From Cytophagaceae bacterium (GTDB lineage Bacteria; Bacteroidota; Bacteroidia; Cytophagales; Flexibacteraceae): a stretch of 61,149 nucleotides of DNA. The translations under genes and the position numbers were made by a program. Position 1 is the stretch's first letter; every line of letters begins with the position of its first letter. The stretch lies in contig JAIXQU010000130.1 in assembly GCA_027485575.1 (NCBI GenBank), forward strand, positions 1-61,149. Reading direction: 5' to 3'. This document shows positions 15,772 through 24,516 of the stretch, piece after piece. The notes beneath the pieces are model-generated. The model was not told the origin of the DNA, searched no databases, and saw only the letters and a list, made by a program, of their open reading frames with translations.

Positions 15772-17712
15772 TTGCAAGACACAAAAATAAATATTGTAAA
15801 GTCTCCGAATGAATTGAATTTTATCATTCAGAACCTCGATGGAATTTCTTCCTTAAGGATTCTGAATCAATCCATTTGGGAATCCCGCCATCATGGCGTT
15901 GGACAATATTATGAACTTGCAAAAAAAGCAATTGAAATTGCTCTTGAAAATCAGGAAAATATAGATATTGAAGAACTTGCTCAGGCATATTTAAACCTGG
16001 GAAATTCTGCCTGGAACCGGTCTGAAAACGAACTGGCTGCCGAGTATCTGCAAAAAGCACAGAAACTATTCCGAAGCATTTCTGAGATTGGAAAATCCGG
16101 ATTTGCAGAAGCCGTCCTTTCCAATTTACACAGCCAAAAAGGTGAATATGAATATGCATTTGCAATGATTTATAAAGTCATTGACGAAATGCAAAGCATC
16201 TCTGACTACGAAGTATTGGGTTTAGCGCAACTTTCTGCCGGAAGTTTTCACTTTGACCTTGAGTCTTACAAAGATTCCTTTGAATATTTCAGGAAGAGTA
16301 CAGAGAGTTTCAAAAAAATAAATGACAATATAGGAATTGCAAGGTCAACAAACAATGCGGGAATGGCATTGCATAAGGAAGGAAAGCATGCTTTAGGACT
16401 GCAATATTGCGAGAAGGCCCTTGCCATTTATGAGGAACTTGGTCTGGACCAAGGTAGGGCAAAAACCAAAAGAGATATTGGCAAAATCCTTGGTAGTCAG
16501 GGGAACTTTGAGGCCGCACTCTCTTATTTTAAAGAAAGCCTTTCAATCCGTCAACTTGCCATTCAAAATGGGACCAGTGGAATCGATGGTGTGATTACAT
16601 GTTTAATGGACATTGGTTCAGTTCTCATTCGAATGAACCGGATTTCAGATGCAAAAGAATCCCTTCTTGAAGCATTAGCTATCTCTGAAGCCAATAAAAC
16701 CCTTCCTAAAATAATAAAAATCCATCGGAGACTTTCTGAAGCCAACAAAATTGAAGGGAATTTTGAGTTGGCTTTATATCATTTAGAGCAAAACCAGGAT
16801 CTGAAAAATGATATGCTTGGCCTGGAGACTGCCAATAAAATCAAAATGATGCAGACAAGGTATGCCCTGGATATGGCTCAAAAAGAAACCGAACTGGAAA
16901 AAGCCAAACATGATGAGCTAAACTTTGCCTATGAGAAGATTAACATCATCAATAAAAATATTACCGACAGTCTCATGTATGCCAAAAGGATTCAAACTTC
17001 TTTTTTGCCATCGAGACAAAGATTTAAATTAACGTACCCAAAGTCATTTATTTTAAATCTCCCAAAGGATATTGTTTCCGGAGACTTTTACTGGACAACA
17101 CAAAAAAATGGATTTCACCTTCTCGCTGTTGCTGACTGTTCAGGGCATGGAGTTCCCGGGGCTTTTATGAGTATGGTTGGCATTTCATTGTTGAATCAGA
17201 TTGTAAACGAAAGAGGAGTTTTGCAACCTGGCAAAATCTTAAATCAAATTAATCTGGCCCTAATTAACAACTTGAACCAAACCCTTGATGAAGACTCCGG
17301 AGAAGGAATTGACATGAGTCTTTGTGTGTTTGACCCCAATTTTAGTCAGGTAGTATTTGCTGGTGCGAAAAGGCCCCTTTACTATTTAAAAAATGGTTTA
17401 ATAGAAGAACTTAAAGGAACTCCTGTAAGCATAGGTTTTGACCCATATACAGATTACAGTGAAAGAACCACCCGTTTGGATTTAGAAGGAATTGAACAAA
17501 TTTTCCTTACAACAGATGGCTACTCTGACCAGTTCAGCAGCACAAACGGTAAAAAACTAATGATCAGTAAGTTGAAGGAATTATTAAAGGCCCAGTCCAA
17601 AGAAAAATGTGAAGACCAGGAAGCCTTTTTGAAGGATTATTTTTACTCCTGGAAAGGAAAAGAACCACAAACGGACGACGTATTAATTGTAGGAATCAAC
17701 TTGACTCCTTAG
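15772..17712 (+). CDS. TPR-repeat PP2C/SpoIIE-type serine phosphatase
   Basis: A 646-residue soluble protein. Residues about 40-350 are TPR units (for example YFRKSTESFKKINDNIGIAR, CEKALAIYEELGLDQGRAK). A coiled coil follows (about 350-400), then a SpoIIE/RsbU phosphatase domain: GDFYW near 437, VADCSGHGVPGAFMSMVG near 451-467, LTTDGYSDQF near 580 and DDVLIVGI near 635, giving the acidic metal ligands. The family dephosphorylates STAS antagonists; the STAS protein at 7,527 is a plausible but unproven target. No in-frame ATG exists near the start; TTG at 15772 is the best candidate and an in-frame stop lies at 15715. Confidence 0.88.
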   Translation: MQDTKINIVKSPNELNFIIQNLDGISSLRILNQSIWESRHHGVGQYYELAKKAIEIALENQENIDIEELAQAYLNLGNSAWNRSENELAAEYLQKAQKLFRSISEIGKSGFAEAVLSNLHSQKGEYEYAFAMIYKVIDEMQSISDYEVLGLAQLSAGSFHFDLESYKDSFEYFRKSTESFKKINDNIGIARSTNNAGMALHKEGKHALGLQYCEKALAIYEELGLDQGRAKTKRDIGKILGSQGNFEAALSYFKESLSIRQLAIQNGTSGIDGVITCLMDIGSVLIRMNRISDAKESLLEALAISEANKTLPKIIKIHRRLSEANKIEGNFELALYHLEQNQDLKNDMLGLETANKIKMMQTRYALDMAQKETELEKAKHDELNFAYEKINIINKNITDSLMYAKRIQTSFLPSRQRFKLTYPKSFILNLPKDIVSGDFYWTTQKNGFHLLAVADCSGHGVPGAFMSMVGISLLNQIVNERGVLQPGKILNQINLALINNLNQTLDEDSGEGIDMSLCVFDPNFSQVVFAGAKRPLYYLKNGLIEELKGTPVSIGFDPYTDYSERTTRLDLEGIEQIFLTTDGYSDQFSSTNGKKLMISKLKELLKAQSKEKCEDQEAFLKDYFYSWKGKEPQTDDVLIVGINLTP

Positions 17713-17940
17713 TTTTTCCTTTCCATTTAAGACACTTTCGAAAATCAAATTACCCTGAAAAGGCATGGATTCTGGTTTTAAAACCAACCGAAAAATGATG
17801 GCTGAAAGTCTGGAACCTGAAACATAAACCTGAGCATTCTGGGAATAGTATGGATTTTCCAATTCTGATAGTTGTGCAATAGTATCTGAGTATGAAACGC
17901 TAATAGAAAAGATAAACCCAGATTGTTTATTATTACTTGG
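17683..17940 (-). pseudogene. Possible remnant of a protein-coding gene
   Basis: An 85-codon minus-strand frame with protein-like composition (TIAQLSELENPYYSQNAQVY, LSAIIFRLVLKPESMPFQ, LIFESVLNGKEKLRSQV) but no ATG, bounded upstream by a stop. Its 3' end overlaps the tail of the TPR-SpoIIE gene. It could be the degraded 3' end of a lost gene; an overlapping frame has an ATG but poorer composition. No family recognised. Confidence 0.3.
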
Positions 17941-17984
17941 TTATGAGAGGCTAAAAAGCAAAAAATCAGCACCTTTTATTCGAA

Positions 17985-18078
17985 ATTCGTAGCAGCGCTA
18001 CGGATACAGAAGAAAAGGCGACTAAGTTTCTGATTTGAAGTAGTTTAGCATCGGAATACCTGCCTGTCGGCAGACAGG
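17985..18078. repeat. Intergenic palindromes
   Basis: Two short stem-loops in a noncoding stretch of about 480 bases: CGTAGC-AGC-GCTACG (17988-18002, extendable by three pairs including a wobble) and CCTGTC-GGCA-GACAGG (18063-18078). Between them is ACTAAGTTTCT (18021-18031), also present in the hairpin array near 50,418. They look like dispersed palindromic elements rather than a terminator. Confidence 0.5.
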
Positions 18079-18147
18079 GAATTTCTAAAGACTATTCTGG
18101 GGTAAATTCAAACCAGCCAAACCACCTTTTTTGGAAATAAAAGACAT

Positions 18148-18171
18148 AAAAAAAGCCCCAAATCCGGAGCT
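18148..18171 (-). terminator. dnaN terminator
   Basis: On the minus strand AGCTCC-GGATTT-GGGGCT (one G-T pair) is followed by a run of seven T's, 24 bases after the dnaN stop. Confidence 0.7.
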
Positions 18172-18194
18172 CTTTAAAATAGGTATATGATTAA

Positions 18195-19319
18195 TCAATT
18201 ACTGCTATTCAACATAACAGGCATTATCAACATCAAAATCTCTTCCCCGTCTTCCAAAGATTTTGGAATGATAAGAGCAGCTTTGTTAGGAGCGGACATT
18301 TCCAGGTCTATCAGATTCGATGAAATGTTGTTTAGCATTTCCATCATCAGCTTGGAACTAAAACCAATATCCATCGCTTCTCCATTGTAATCGCAACTTA
18401 ATTTTTCAGAGGCCTCATTGCTGTAATCAACGTCCTCTGCTGAGATTTGAAGCTCAGAAGAAGTGATTGAAAACCGAACCTGATTGGTGGCTTTATTGGA
18501 ATAAATTGAAATCCTTTTCAAGGAATTCAAAAGTTCCAATCTCTCCACTGTCATTATATTGATATTATTTAATGGAATTGCATTTTCATATTCTGGAAAA
18601 CGCTCATCAATCAATCGGCATATCAACTCAATATTTCCAAATTCAAAAAATGCATTGGAAGAATTGAAGTTGAGCTTAACGTTGGTTTTATCGGTGGGCA
18701 GCAAACCCTTTACAATAAAAAGAGCTTTTCTTGGCAACAAGATTGCAGTTTCATTTGCTGAAATAAGGTCAGCACGTTGATAGCGAACCAATCTGTGGCC
18801 ATCTGTAGATGCAAAAACAGTTTTTTCTGCCTTCAATTGCAAGTAAACTCCGCTCATGCTTGGCCTCATTTCATCATTGCTGGTTGCAAAGAGCGTGTTG
18901 CTCAAAGCCCTGTTTAATGAATTGGCCTCCATTGAAATTGAAAAAGCATTTGCAACAGCAGGCACCATAGGAAAATCAACGGCATTGGCTCCAGAAACCT
19001 TATACCTTCCATTTTCTGAAGTAATTTCAATGCTGTAAGTCTCTTCGTCGATGCCAATGGTAATGGGTTGTTCAGGCAAATTTCTTAAAGTCTCAAGAAA
19101 AATTTTGGCTGGAACAGCGATGGTACCTACCTCATCTGCCTCTACTGGCATAGAAATCTTTGCAGTAGTTTGCAGATCGGAAGCTGTGGCTGTTAAAATT
19201 CCATCAGTAATATCAATCAGGAAATTTTCCAGGATTGGAATTACAGGATTGGATGCAACTACGCCTGAAATCTGTGATAGATTTTTGAGTAATAATGAAG
19301 AAGAAACAATGAATTGCAT
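18195..19319 (-). CDS. dnaN: DNA polymerase III beta subunit (sliding clamp)
   Basis: A 374-residue protein of the usual clamp length with three similar domains: MQFIVSSSLLLKNLSQISGVV, then IPILENFLIDITDGILTATASDL, MRPSMSGVYLQL, ASTDGHRLVRYQ and the C-terminal EILMLIMPVMLN. It encircles DNA and tethers the replicative polymerase. The gene lies directly behind tRNA-Asn: only 25 bases separate the tRNA terminator T run from the ATG and no TAnnTTTG box fits between. It must be read through from the tRNA promoter or use an unrecognised promoter. dnaA and recF are not adjacent, which is common in this phylum. Confidence 0.96.
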   Translation of the reverse strand: MQFIVSSSLLLKNLSQISGVVASNPVIPILENFLIDITDGILTATASDLQTTAKISMPVEADEVGTIAVPAKIFLETLRNLPEQPITIGIDEETYSIEITSENGRYKVSGANAVDFPMVPAVANAFSISMEANSLNRALSNTLFATSNDEMRPSMSGVYLQLKAEKTVFASTDGHRLVRYQRADLISANETAILLPRKALFIVKGLLPTDKTNVKLNFNSSNAFFEFGNIELICRLIDERFPEYENAIPLNNINIMTVERLELLNSLKRISIYSNKATNQVRFSITSSELQISAEDVDYSNEASEKLSCDYNGEAMDIGFSSKLMMEMLNNISSNLIDLEMSAPNKAALIIPKSLEDGEEILMLIMPVMLNSSN

Positions 19320-19344
19320 GGTGCGCTTCGATTGGTATTTGGAT

Positions 19345-19368
19345 AAAAAAAAAGCAGCCTTAGGCTGC
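19345..19368 (-). terminator. Terminator after tRNA-Asn, immediately before dnaN
   Basis: Stem GCAGCC / GGCTGC with loop TTA (19354-19368), then nine T's on the minus strand. It begins 8 bases after the tRNA 3' end and stops 25 bases short of the dnaN ATG. Confidence 0.8.
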
Positions 19369-19375
19369 CATTCAG

Positions 19376-19449
19376 CTCTCCCTCTTGGGCTTGAACCAAG
19401 GACCCCCTGATTAACAGTCAGGTGCTCTAACCAGCTGAGCTAAGGAAGA
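19376..19449 (-). tRNA. tRNA-Asn (anticodon GTT)
   Basis: A 74-base cloverleaf. The acceptor TCTTCCT pairs with AGGGAGA (one G-U), D arm GCTC...GAGC, anticodon stem CCTGA/TCAGG around CTGTTAA, T arm CTTGG-TTCAAGC-CCAAG, discriminator G. CCA is not encoded. Its own promoter and terminator are visible. Confidence 0.95.
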
Positions 19450-19457
19450 ATGTGGCG

Positions 19458-19488
19458 CAAAATTAGATGTAGGAATTTAGATTGCAAT
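19458..19488 (-). promoter_or_regulatory. tRNA-Asn promoter
   Basis: On the minus strand ATTG (19488-19485) is 19 bases before TAATTTTG (19465-19458), matching the Bacteroidota consensus. The predicted start is a few bases before the tRNA 5' end (19449). Confidence 0.7.
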
Positions 19489-19507
19489 ACCTCGGCCAAT
19501 TATTTTT

Positions 19508-19816
19508 TTATTTTTTTGCTGTATCCGTTGGTGTTACTGTCGCAGCAACTGGAGCAATAGACTGACTACTAATGCTTTCAGTTGAATTTGCAACAGCCTT
19601 GCCAAATAAAATTTCTTTTATTTTTACTGACTTCTCTGCAGCATCCGGTGCCGTTGGGTAAGTATTCTTAGATTGATGTGCTGGTTGCCCCATTTCTCCA
19701 TAAATTCTTTTATTTTCAGAATATTCTTCTTTGGTTGGCAAATCCAAAACTTTGCTGTATCGGCCGCAAGAAGTCATAACTAATAGACTGCCAGCGATTA
19801 ATAAATTCTTATTCAT
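19508..19816 (-). CDS. Small lipoprotein of unknown function
   Basis: A 102-residue protein with a clear lipoprotein signal (LLIAGSLLVMTSC, Cys at residue 17). The mature part is polar: KVLDLPTKEEYSENKRIYGE, then AAEKSVKIKEILFGKAVANS and an Ala/Thr-rich tail. No catalytic motif and no family recognised. Divergent from sucD; located between sucD and tRNA-Asn. Confidence 0.7.
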   Translation of the reverse strand: MNKNLLIAGSLLVMTSCGRYSKVLDLPTKEEYSENKRIYGEMGQPAHQSKNTYPTAPDAAEKSVKIKEILFGKAVANSTESISSQSIAPVAATVTPTDTAKK

Positions 19817-19889
19817 TTCAAAAATTGATGCGCAAATATAGAAGGAATCCTATTGGATTTACCAAACTGAAAATAATCTAAATTTAAGA

Positions 19890-19920
19890 TTTGGTACGCC
19901 GTCTTTTTCCAATATTTTTG
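19890..19920 (+). promoter_or_regulatory. sucD promoter
   Basis: TTTG (19890-19893), exactly 19 bases, then TATTTTTG (19913-19920): a full match to the Bacteroidota consensus. The predicted start near 19,927 gives a leader of about 28 bases before the sucD ATG. Confidence 0.8.
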
Positions 19921-19954
19921 TGCCTTCTTCAAAAATCTTACATATCCGTTTTCA

Positions 19955-20845
19955 ATGAGTGTACTCGTTAATAAAAATTCAAGAGTAATCGTTCAAGGCT
20001 TCACAGGCTCAGAAGGTTCCTTTCATGCACAGCAAATGATAGAGTATGGCACAAATGTCGTAGGTGGGGTTACTCCTGGAAAAGGAGGTCAGATGCACCT
20101 TGACAAGCCGGTATTTAATACTGTTGCTGAGGCAGTTGCACAGGAAGGCGCCAATGTATCCATCATTTTTGTTCCTCCTGCTTTTGCTGCAGATGCCATT
20201 CTTGAAGCCTCAGAAGCTGGGATTGGAGTCATTATTTGTATCACAGAAGGTATACCTGTTAAGGATATGATACCTGTAAAGGCCTATTTGAAAGCCAGAA
20301 AATCGATACTAATAGGACCAAATTGCCCTGGAGTTATTACACCCGATGAAGCCAAAGTAGGAATCATGCCGGGCTTTGTTTTCAAAAAAGGAAATATTGG
20401 AATCGTTTCAAAATCCGGAACACTTACCTATGAAGCAGCTGACCAGGTTGTGAAAGCAGGTATGGGAATTACAACTGCCATTGGAATTGGTGGAGACCCA
20501 ATCATTGGCACCACAACCAAAGAAGCGGTTGAAATGTTAATGAATGACCCGGAAACTGAGGGAATTATATTAATTGGAGAAATCGGAGGAACCTATGAAG
20601 CTGACGCCGCAAAATGGATTAGGTCTGACGGAAACCGAAAACCAGTTGTTGGTTTTATTGCCGGACAAACTGCACCTCCGGGAAGAAGGATGGGACACGC
20701 CGGAGCCATTATTGGGGGAGCGGATGACACTGCTGCTGCCAAAATGAGAATCATGCGGGAAAATGGAATTATAGTAGTGGATAGCCCCGCAGATATTGGC
20801 GAAACCATGAGAAAAGCAATGGAAAGGACAGGAGTTTTATCCTGA
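19955..20845 (+). CDS. sucD: Succinyl-CoA ligase (ADP-forming), alpha subunit
   Basis: A 296-residue protein with the CoA-binding Rossmann part [20 protein letters not shown] and [30 protein letters not shown], and the phospho-histidine loop [10 protein letters not shown] (H248). It catalyses substrate-level phosphorylation in the TCA cycle with the beta subunit. sucC is not nearby, which is usual for many Bacteroidota. It begins a plus-strand run with bactofilin 53 bases downstream, preceded by its own strong promoter. Confidence 0.96.
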   Translation: MSVLVNKNSRVIVQGFTGSEGSFHAQQMIEYGTNVVGGVTPGKGGQMHLDKPVFNTVAEAVAQEGANVSIIFVPPAFAADAILEASEAGIGVIICITEGIPVKDMIPVKAYLKARKSILIGPNCPGVITPDEAKVGIMPGFVFKKGNIGIVSKSGTLTYEAADQVVKAGMGITTAIGIGGDPIIGTTTKEAVEMLMNDPETEGIILIGEIGGTYEADAAKWIRSDGNRKPVVGFIAGQTAPPGRRMGHAGAIIGGADDTAAAKMRIMRENGIIVVDSPADIGETMRKAMERTGVLS

Positions 20846-20898
20846 TTAATGGACTGGTAATCAAATAATAATAAAGGAAATATAAGCAAGTTGAAACT

Positions 20899-21372
20899 AT
20901 GGCACTTTTTGGAAATAACACAAAAGAAAATTTTACACCTAACCCTGTTTCTGCCTCTGTAGCCGAAACGCCAAACCCCTATGTATCAAATCCTAATACC
21001 ATGAATGTTATTGGAAAAGGTACGACCATTACTGGTGACATTGACACCAGCAACGACATCCGAATCGACGGAAAACTTGAAGGAAACCTTTTTTGCAAGG
21101 CAAAGGTAATTCTTGGCAATTCTGCCATTTTGGAAGGAAATCTTTCTGCAGTTACAGCTGAAATTTCCGGAGAAGTAGTTGGAAAAGTTGAAGTATCTGA
21201 ACTTCTGAATCTAAAGAACACTTCTACAATTCATGGCGACATCAACACCGGAAAATTGGTGATTGAAGCCGGAGCAAAATTCAATGGAAGTTGCAAAATG
21301 GGTGCTGTTTCAAAGGAAATTTCTTTGAATGGATCTGAAAATATGAAAAAGCAGGTAGCTGCTTTGGTATAA
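20899..21372 (+). CDS. Bactofilin (polymer-forming cytoskeletal protein)
   Basis: A 157-residue protein with a central right-handed beta-helix of short repeats (residues about 35-140): IGKGTTITGDIDTSNDIRID, KLEGNLFCKAKVILG, AILEGNLSAVTAEISGEVVG and STIHGDINTGKLVIEAGA. Disordered ends flank it. Bactofilins polymerise without nucleotide and organise cell shape, adhesion or polarity at the membrane. No M23 peptidase gene is adjacent, unlike many bactofilin loci. Confidence 0.93.
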   Translation: MALFGNNTKENFTPNPVSASVAETPNPYVSNPNTMNVIGKGTTITGDIDTSNDIRIDGKLEGNLFCKAKVILGNSAILEGNLSAVTAEISGEVVGKVEVSELLNLKNTSTIHGDINTGKLVIEAGAKFNGSCKMGAVSKEISLNGSENMKKQVAALV

Positions 21373-21395
21373 TTTCATTTAAAACTTATCAATCA

Positions 21396-21420
21396 GGCCG
21401 GGCGAAACTCGGCCTTTTTT
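21396..21420 (+). terminator. Terminator whose T run abuts the atpZ-like start codon
   Basis: Stem GGCCGGG / CTCGGCC (one G-T) with loop CGAAA, then six T's directly followed by the ATG at 21421. It lies 23 bases after the bactofilin stop. It is either a true bactofilin terminator with occasional read-through or an attenuator for the next gene. Confidence 0.75.
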
Positions 21421-21615
21421 ATGAACCCTTACCTGAAATATACCAACCTCGCCTTCCAATTAATTCTCTATATTTTTTCCGGATACTATTTTGGAAAATG
21501 GATTGCAGAATATCTCGGATACGGCAATTCTGCTGGTTCTGCAATCGGCATTCTGGTAATGTTAATGCTTGGGTTAACAAAAATAATCAGGGATTTACTT
21601 CAGGAAAATAAATAA
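21421..21615 (+). CDS. AtpZ/AtpI-family small membrane protein
   Basis: A 64-residue protein with two transmembrane helices (LAFQLILYIFSGYYFGKWI and AIGILVMLMLGLTKIIRDLL), matching the AtpZ/AtpI family linked to F-type ATP synthase assembly or Mg2+ handling. In many Bacteroidota a similar gene precedes the atp cluster; here no ATPase genes follow (polA is next). The start codon follows a terminator T run with no gap, so the mRNA would have no room for a ribosome site if transcribed alone. Confidence 0.75.
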   Translation: MNPYLKYTNLAFQLILYIFSGYYFGKWIAEYLGYGNSAGSAIGILVMLMLGLTKIIRDLLQENK

Positions 21616-21687
21616 AATATTCCTCAGTAAATTCATTTTATAAATCATAAAAATTCAAACCTTTTCAGATTTAATTTCAACGCTGGC

Positions 21688-24513
21688 ATGAAAAAACTAT
21701 TCCTGATTGATGCCTTGGCTTTAATCTACAGAGCACATTTTGCTTTTAGTAAAAACCCGAGAATCAGTTCAAAAGGCCTGAATACAAGCTCCATTTTTGG
21801 TTTTGCAAATACCCTGCTCGAAGTTCTTGAAAAAGAAAAACCTTCTCATATAGGTGTAGGTTTTGACCTGGCAGGGCCCACCTTCAGGCATGAGCAATTT
21901 GAAGCATACAAAGCCCAAAGACAGGAACAACCCGAAGACATTACAATGGCCATTCCTTACATTAAGAAGTTGTTGGTTGGAATGGATATTCCCATTCTTG
22001 AAATGCAGGGATTTGAGGCCGATGATATCATAGGAACAATTGCAAAAAGAGCTGTAAAAGATGGATTTACAGTTTACATGCTTACTCCGGACAAAGATTA
22101 TGCGCAATTGGTAGAACCCGGTATATTTTTATACAGACCTTCATACATGGGCAAAGGTTATGATGTTTTGGGCGTGCCGGAAGTCCTCGCGAAATTTAAC
22201 ATTAAAAGACCAGAGCAGGTTATAGATATTCTTGGTTTACAAGGAGATACGTCAGATAATATTCCTGGCATCCCGGGAATCGGAGAAAAAACTGCCCAGA
22301 AATTGATTGAGGAATATGATTCTGTGGAAGGGGTAATTGCCAATGCGGATAAGCTGAAGGGAAAAATGAGAGAAAATGTTGAAAACTTCGCTCAGCAAGG
22401 CCTGCTTTCCAAGCAATTGGCAACCATTCATCTTGAAGTCGATGTTCCCTTCAAACCGGAAGCACTGGTGATTTCTGAACCCAATAAAGAACTACTCACC
22501 TCGCTTTTTATGGAACTGGAATTCAGAACCATGGCGAAGAGAATTTTGGGAGAAGATTTACCCGGAAGTACGCCTTCTCCACAAAGACCTGCTCCCCAAT
22601 CCAGCAAAAACGGACAACTTTCTATTTTCGGCAATGATGCTGAAGTAGTTGAACAAGTTATTGAGACAACTGAAGAGGAAATTCAATCTGCCACTGAAAC
22701 CAGAAACACAATTGAAACAACTCCCCATCATTATTATATTGTTCAAAACGAAGAAGATTTAGATTCTTTGGTTGAATTCCTTTCCATTCAAAAGGAGTTT
22801 ACTTTTGACACAGAAACAGATTCTCTGGAAAGCAGTTTTACCAATCTGGTTGGATTGTCTTTTTCTTGGCAGGAAAGGATGGGTTATTATGTTCCTTGTC
22901 CTCCAGACTTTGAAAAAACAAAAGAGATTCTTCAAAAATTTAAAAAGGTTCTTGAAAACGAATCTACAATCAAAATTGGCCAGAACCTCAAGTTTGACAT
23001 TAATGTATTGGCAAGGTATGGGATAGAGGTGAAAGGCCCAATATTTGATACCATGCTTGCCCACTATCTCCTTCATCCTGACCAAAGACACAACATGGAT
23101 GTAATGGCAGAAAACTACCTGAATTACAGCCCGGTAAGCATTGAAACTCTGATTGGAAAAAAGGGAAAAAATCAAGGAACCATGGCAGATGCTGACTTAG
23201 TTGATTTGGCTGAGTACGCAGCGGAGGATTCAGACATTACCTTTCAACTCAAGAATATTCTTTCACCGGAAATCCACAAACTTGGGCAAGAATCGTTACT
23301 TATGGATGTGGAAGGAAAACTCATATATGTTCTTTCCTCCATGGAACGAGCCGGCATAAATATTGACATCAGTGCATTGGGTGAACTGTCAGAAGGCCTT
23401 GCTTCAGAAATAATCCAGATTGAAAAAGAAGTTTATGCGTCTGCAGGAGAAACCTTTAACATGGGTTCACCCTTGCAATTGGGTAAAATCTTATTTGAAA
23501 AATTAAAACTCGACCCCAAAGCAAAAAAAACAAAAACCGGTCAATGGGCTACAGGTGAAGAAGTCCTTGCAAAGTTGGTTGATGAGCATCCGATAGTTTC
23601 CCAGATATTGGAATTCAGGGAGATGCAAAAACTCAAATCTACCTATATAGATGCGCTTCCCCAATTGATTGGGCCAGATGGAAGAGTGCATACCTCTTTC
23701 AACCAGGCAGTTGCAGCAACCGGAAGATTAAGTTCGACCAATCCAAATCTTCAAAATATTCCTATCCGGACGGCGAGAGGAAGGGAAATCCGAAAAGCAT
23801 TTATTGCCCGGGATGCAGACCATCTGATACTGAGTGCAGATTATTCTCAAATTGAATTGAGAATGATGGCGCATTTTGCTGAAGACCAAACTATGATTCA
23901 GGCCTTTAGGGAAGGAAAAGATATTCATTCTATAACGGCCTCAAAAATATTCAAAGTTGAGCTGGATAAGGTCGATTCTGACATGAGGAGAAAAGCGAAA
24001 ACCGCAAATTTTGGTATTATCTATGGCATTTCAGCTTTTGGTCTTTCCCAACGACTTTCAATTCCCCGAAAAGAAGCATTTGACTTGATAGAGGCTTATT
24101 TTTTAGAGTTTCCATCGATTAAAAAATATATGGATACTGTCATTCATGTGGCTCAGGAACAGGAATTTGTATCCACGATTTTGGGAAGGAGACGATATTT
24201 ACCAGACATAAACAGCAGGAATCAAACCCAGCGGGGTTTTGCGGAACGAAATGCGATTAACGCACCCATTCAGGGTTCAGCTGCGGATATGATTAAGCTT
24301 GCCATGATAAATCTTCATTCCTGGATGAAATCTGAAAATCTGAAAAGCAAAATGGTGTTGCAAGTGCATGATGAATTGGTTTTTGATGCCCATAAATCTG
24401 AAGTTGAACTTCTGAAAACAAAGGTCCCGGAATTTATGTCAAATGCAATCCCGTTGATGGTTCCTGTTGAGGTTGGTTTAGGCGTGGGTGAAAATTGGTT
24501 CGAAGCGCACTAA
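21688..24513 (+). CDS. polA: DNA polymerase I
   Basis: A 941-residue three-domain Pol I. The 5' nuclease (about 1-290) has FLIDALALIYRAHFAF, FEADDIIG, TPDKDYAQLV and LQGDTSDNIPGIPGIGEKTA. The 3'-5' exonuclease (about 350-540) keeps its acidic residues (FDTETDS with D374 and E376; EDSDITFQL), so proofreading is probably active. The polymerase domain has motif A SADYSQIELRMMAHF (D718), motif B RRKAKTANFGIIYGISAFG and motif C QVHDELVFDA (D895). It repairs and processes Okazaki fragments. A low-complexity linker (about 295-345) joins the exonuclease domains. The stop is 3 bases from the convergent DUF4249 gene. Confidence 0.97.
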   Translation: MKKLFLIDALALIYRAHFAFSKNPRISSKGLNTSSIFGFANTLLEVLEKEKPSHIGVGFDLAGPTFRHEQFEAYKAQRQEQPEDITMAIPYIKKLLVGMDIPILEMQGFEADDIIGTIAKRAVKDGFTVYMLTPDKDYAQLVEPGIFLYRPSYMGKGYDVLGVPEVLAKFNIKRPEQVIDILGLQGDTSDNIPGIPGIGEKTAQKLIEEYDSVEGVIANADKLKGKMRENVENFAQQGLLSKQLATIHLEVDVPFKPEALVISEPNKELLTSLFMELEFRTMAKRILGEDLPGSTPSPQRPAPQSSKNGQLSIFGNDAEVVEQVIETTEEEIQSATETRNTIETTPHHYYIVQNEEDLDSLVEFLSIQKEFTFDTETDSLESSFTNLVGLSFSWQERMGYYVPCPPDFEKTKEILQKFKKVLENESTIKIGQNLKFDINVLARYGIEVKGPIFDTMLAHYLLHPDQRHNMDVMAENYLNYSPVSIETLIGKKGKNQGTMADADLVDLAEYAAEDSDITFQLKNILSPEIHKLGQESLLMDVEGKLIYVLSSMERAGINIDISALGELSEGLASEIIQIEKEVYASAGETFNMGSPLQLGKILFEKLKLDPKAKKTKTGQWATGEEVLAKLVDEHPIVSQILEFREMQKLKSTYIDALPQLIGPDGRVHTSFNQAVAATGRLSSTNPNLQNIPIRTARGREIRKAFIARDADHLILSADYSQIELRMMAHFAEDQTMIQAFREGKDIHSITASKIFKVELDKVDSDMRRKAKTANFGIIYGISAFGLSQRLSIPRKEAFDLIEAYFLEFPSIKKYMDTVIHVAQEQEFVSTILGRRRYLPDINSRNQTQRGFAERNAINAPIQGSAADMIKLAMINLHSWMKSENLKSKMVLQVHDELVFDAHKSEVELLKTKVPEFMSNAIPLMVPVEVGLGVGENWFEAH

Positions 24514-24516
24514 AAG

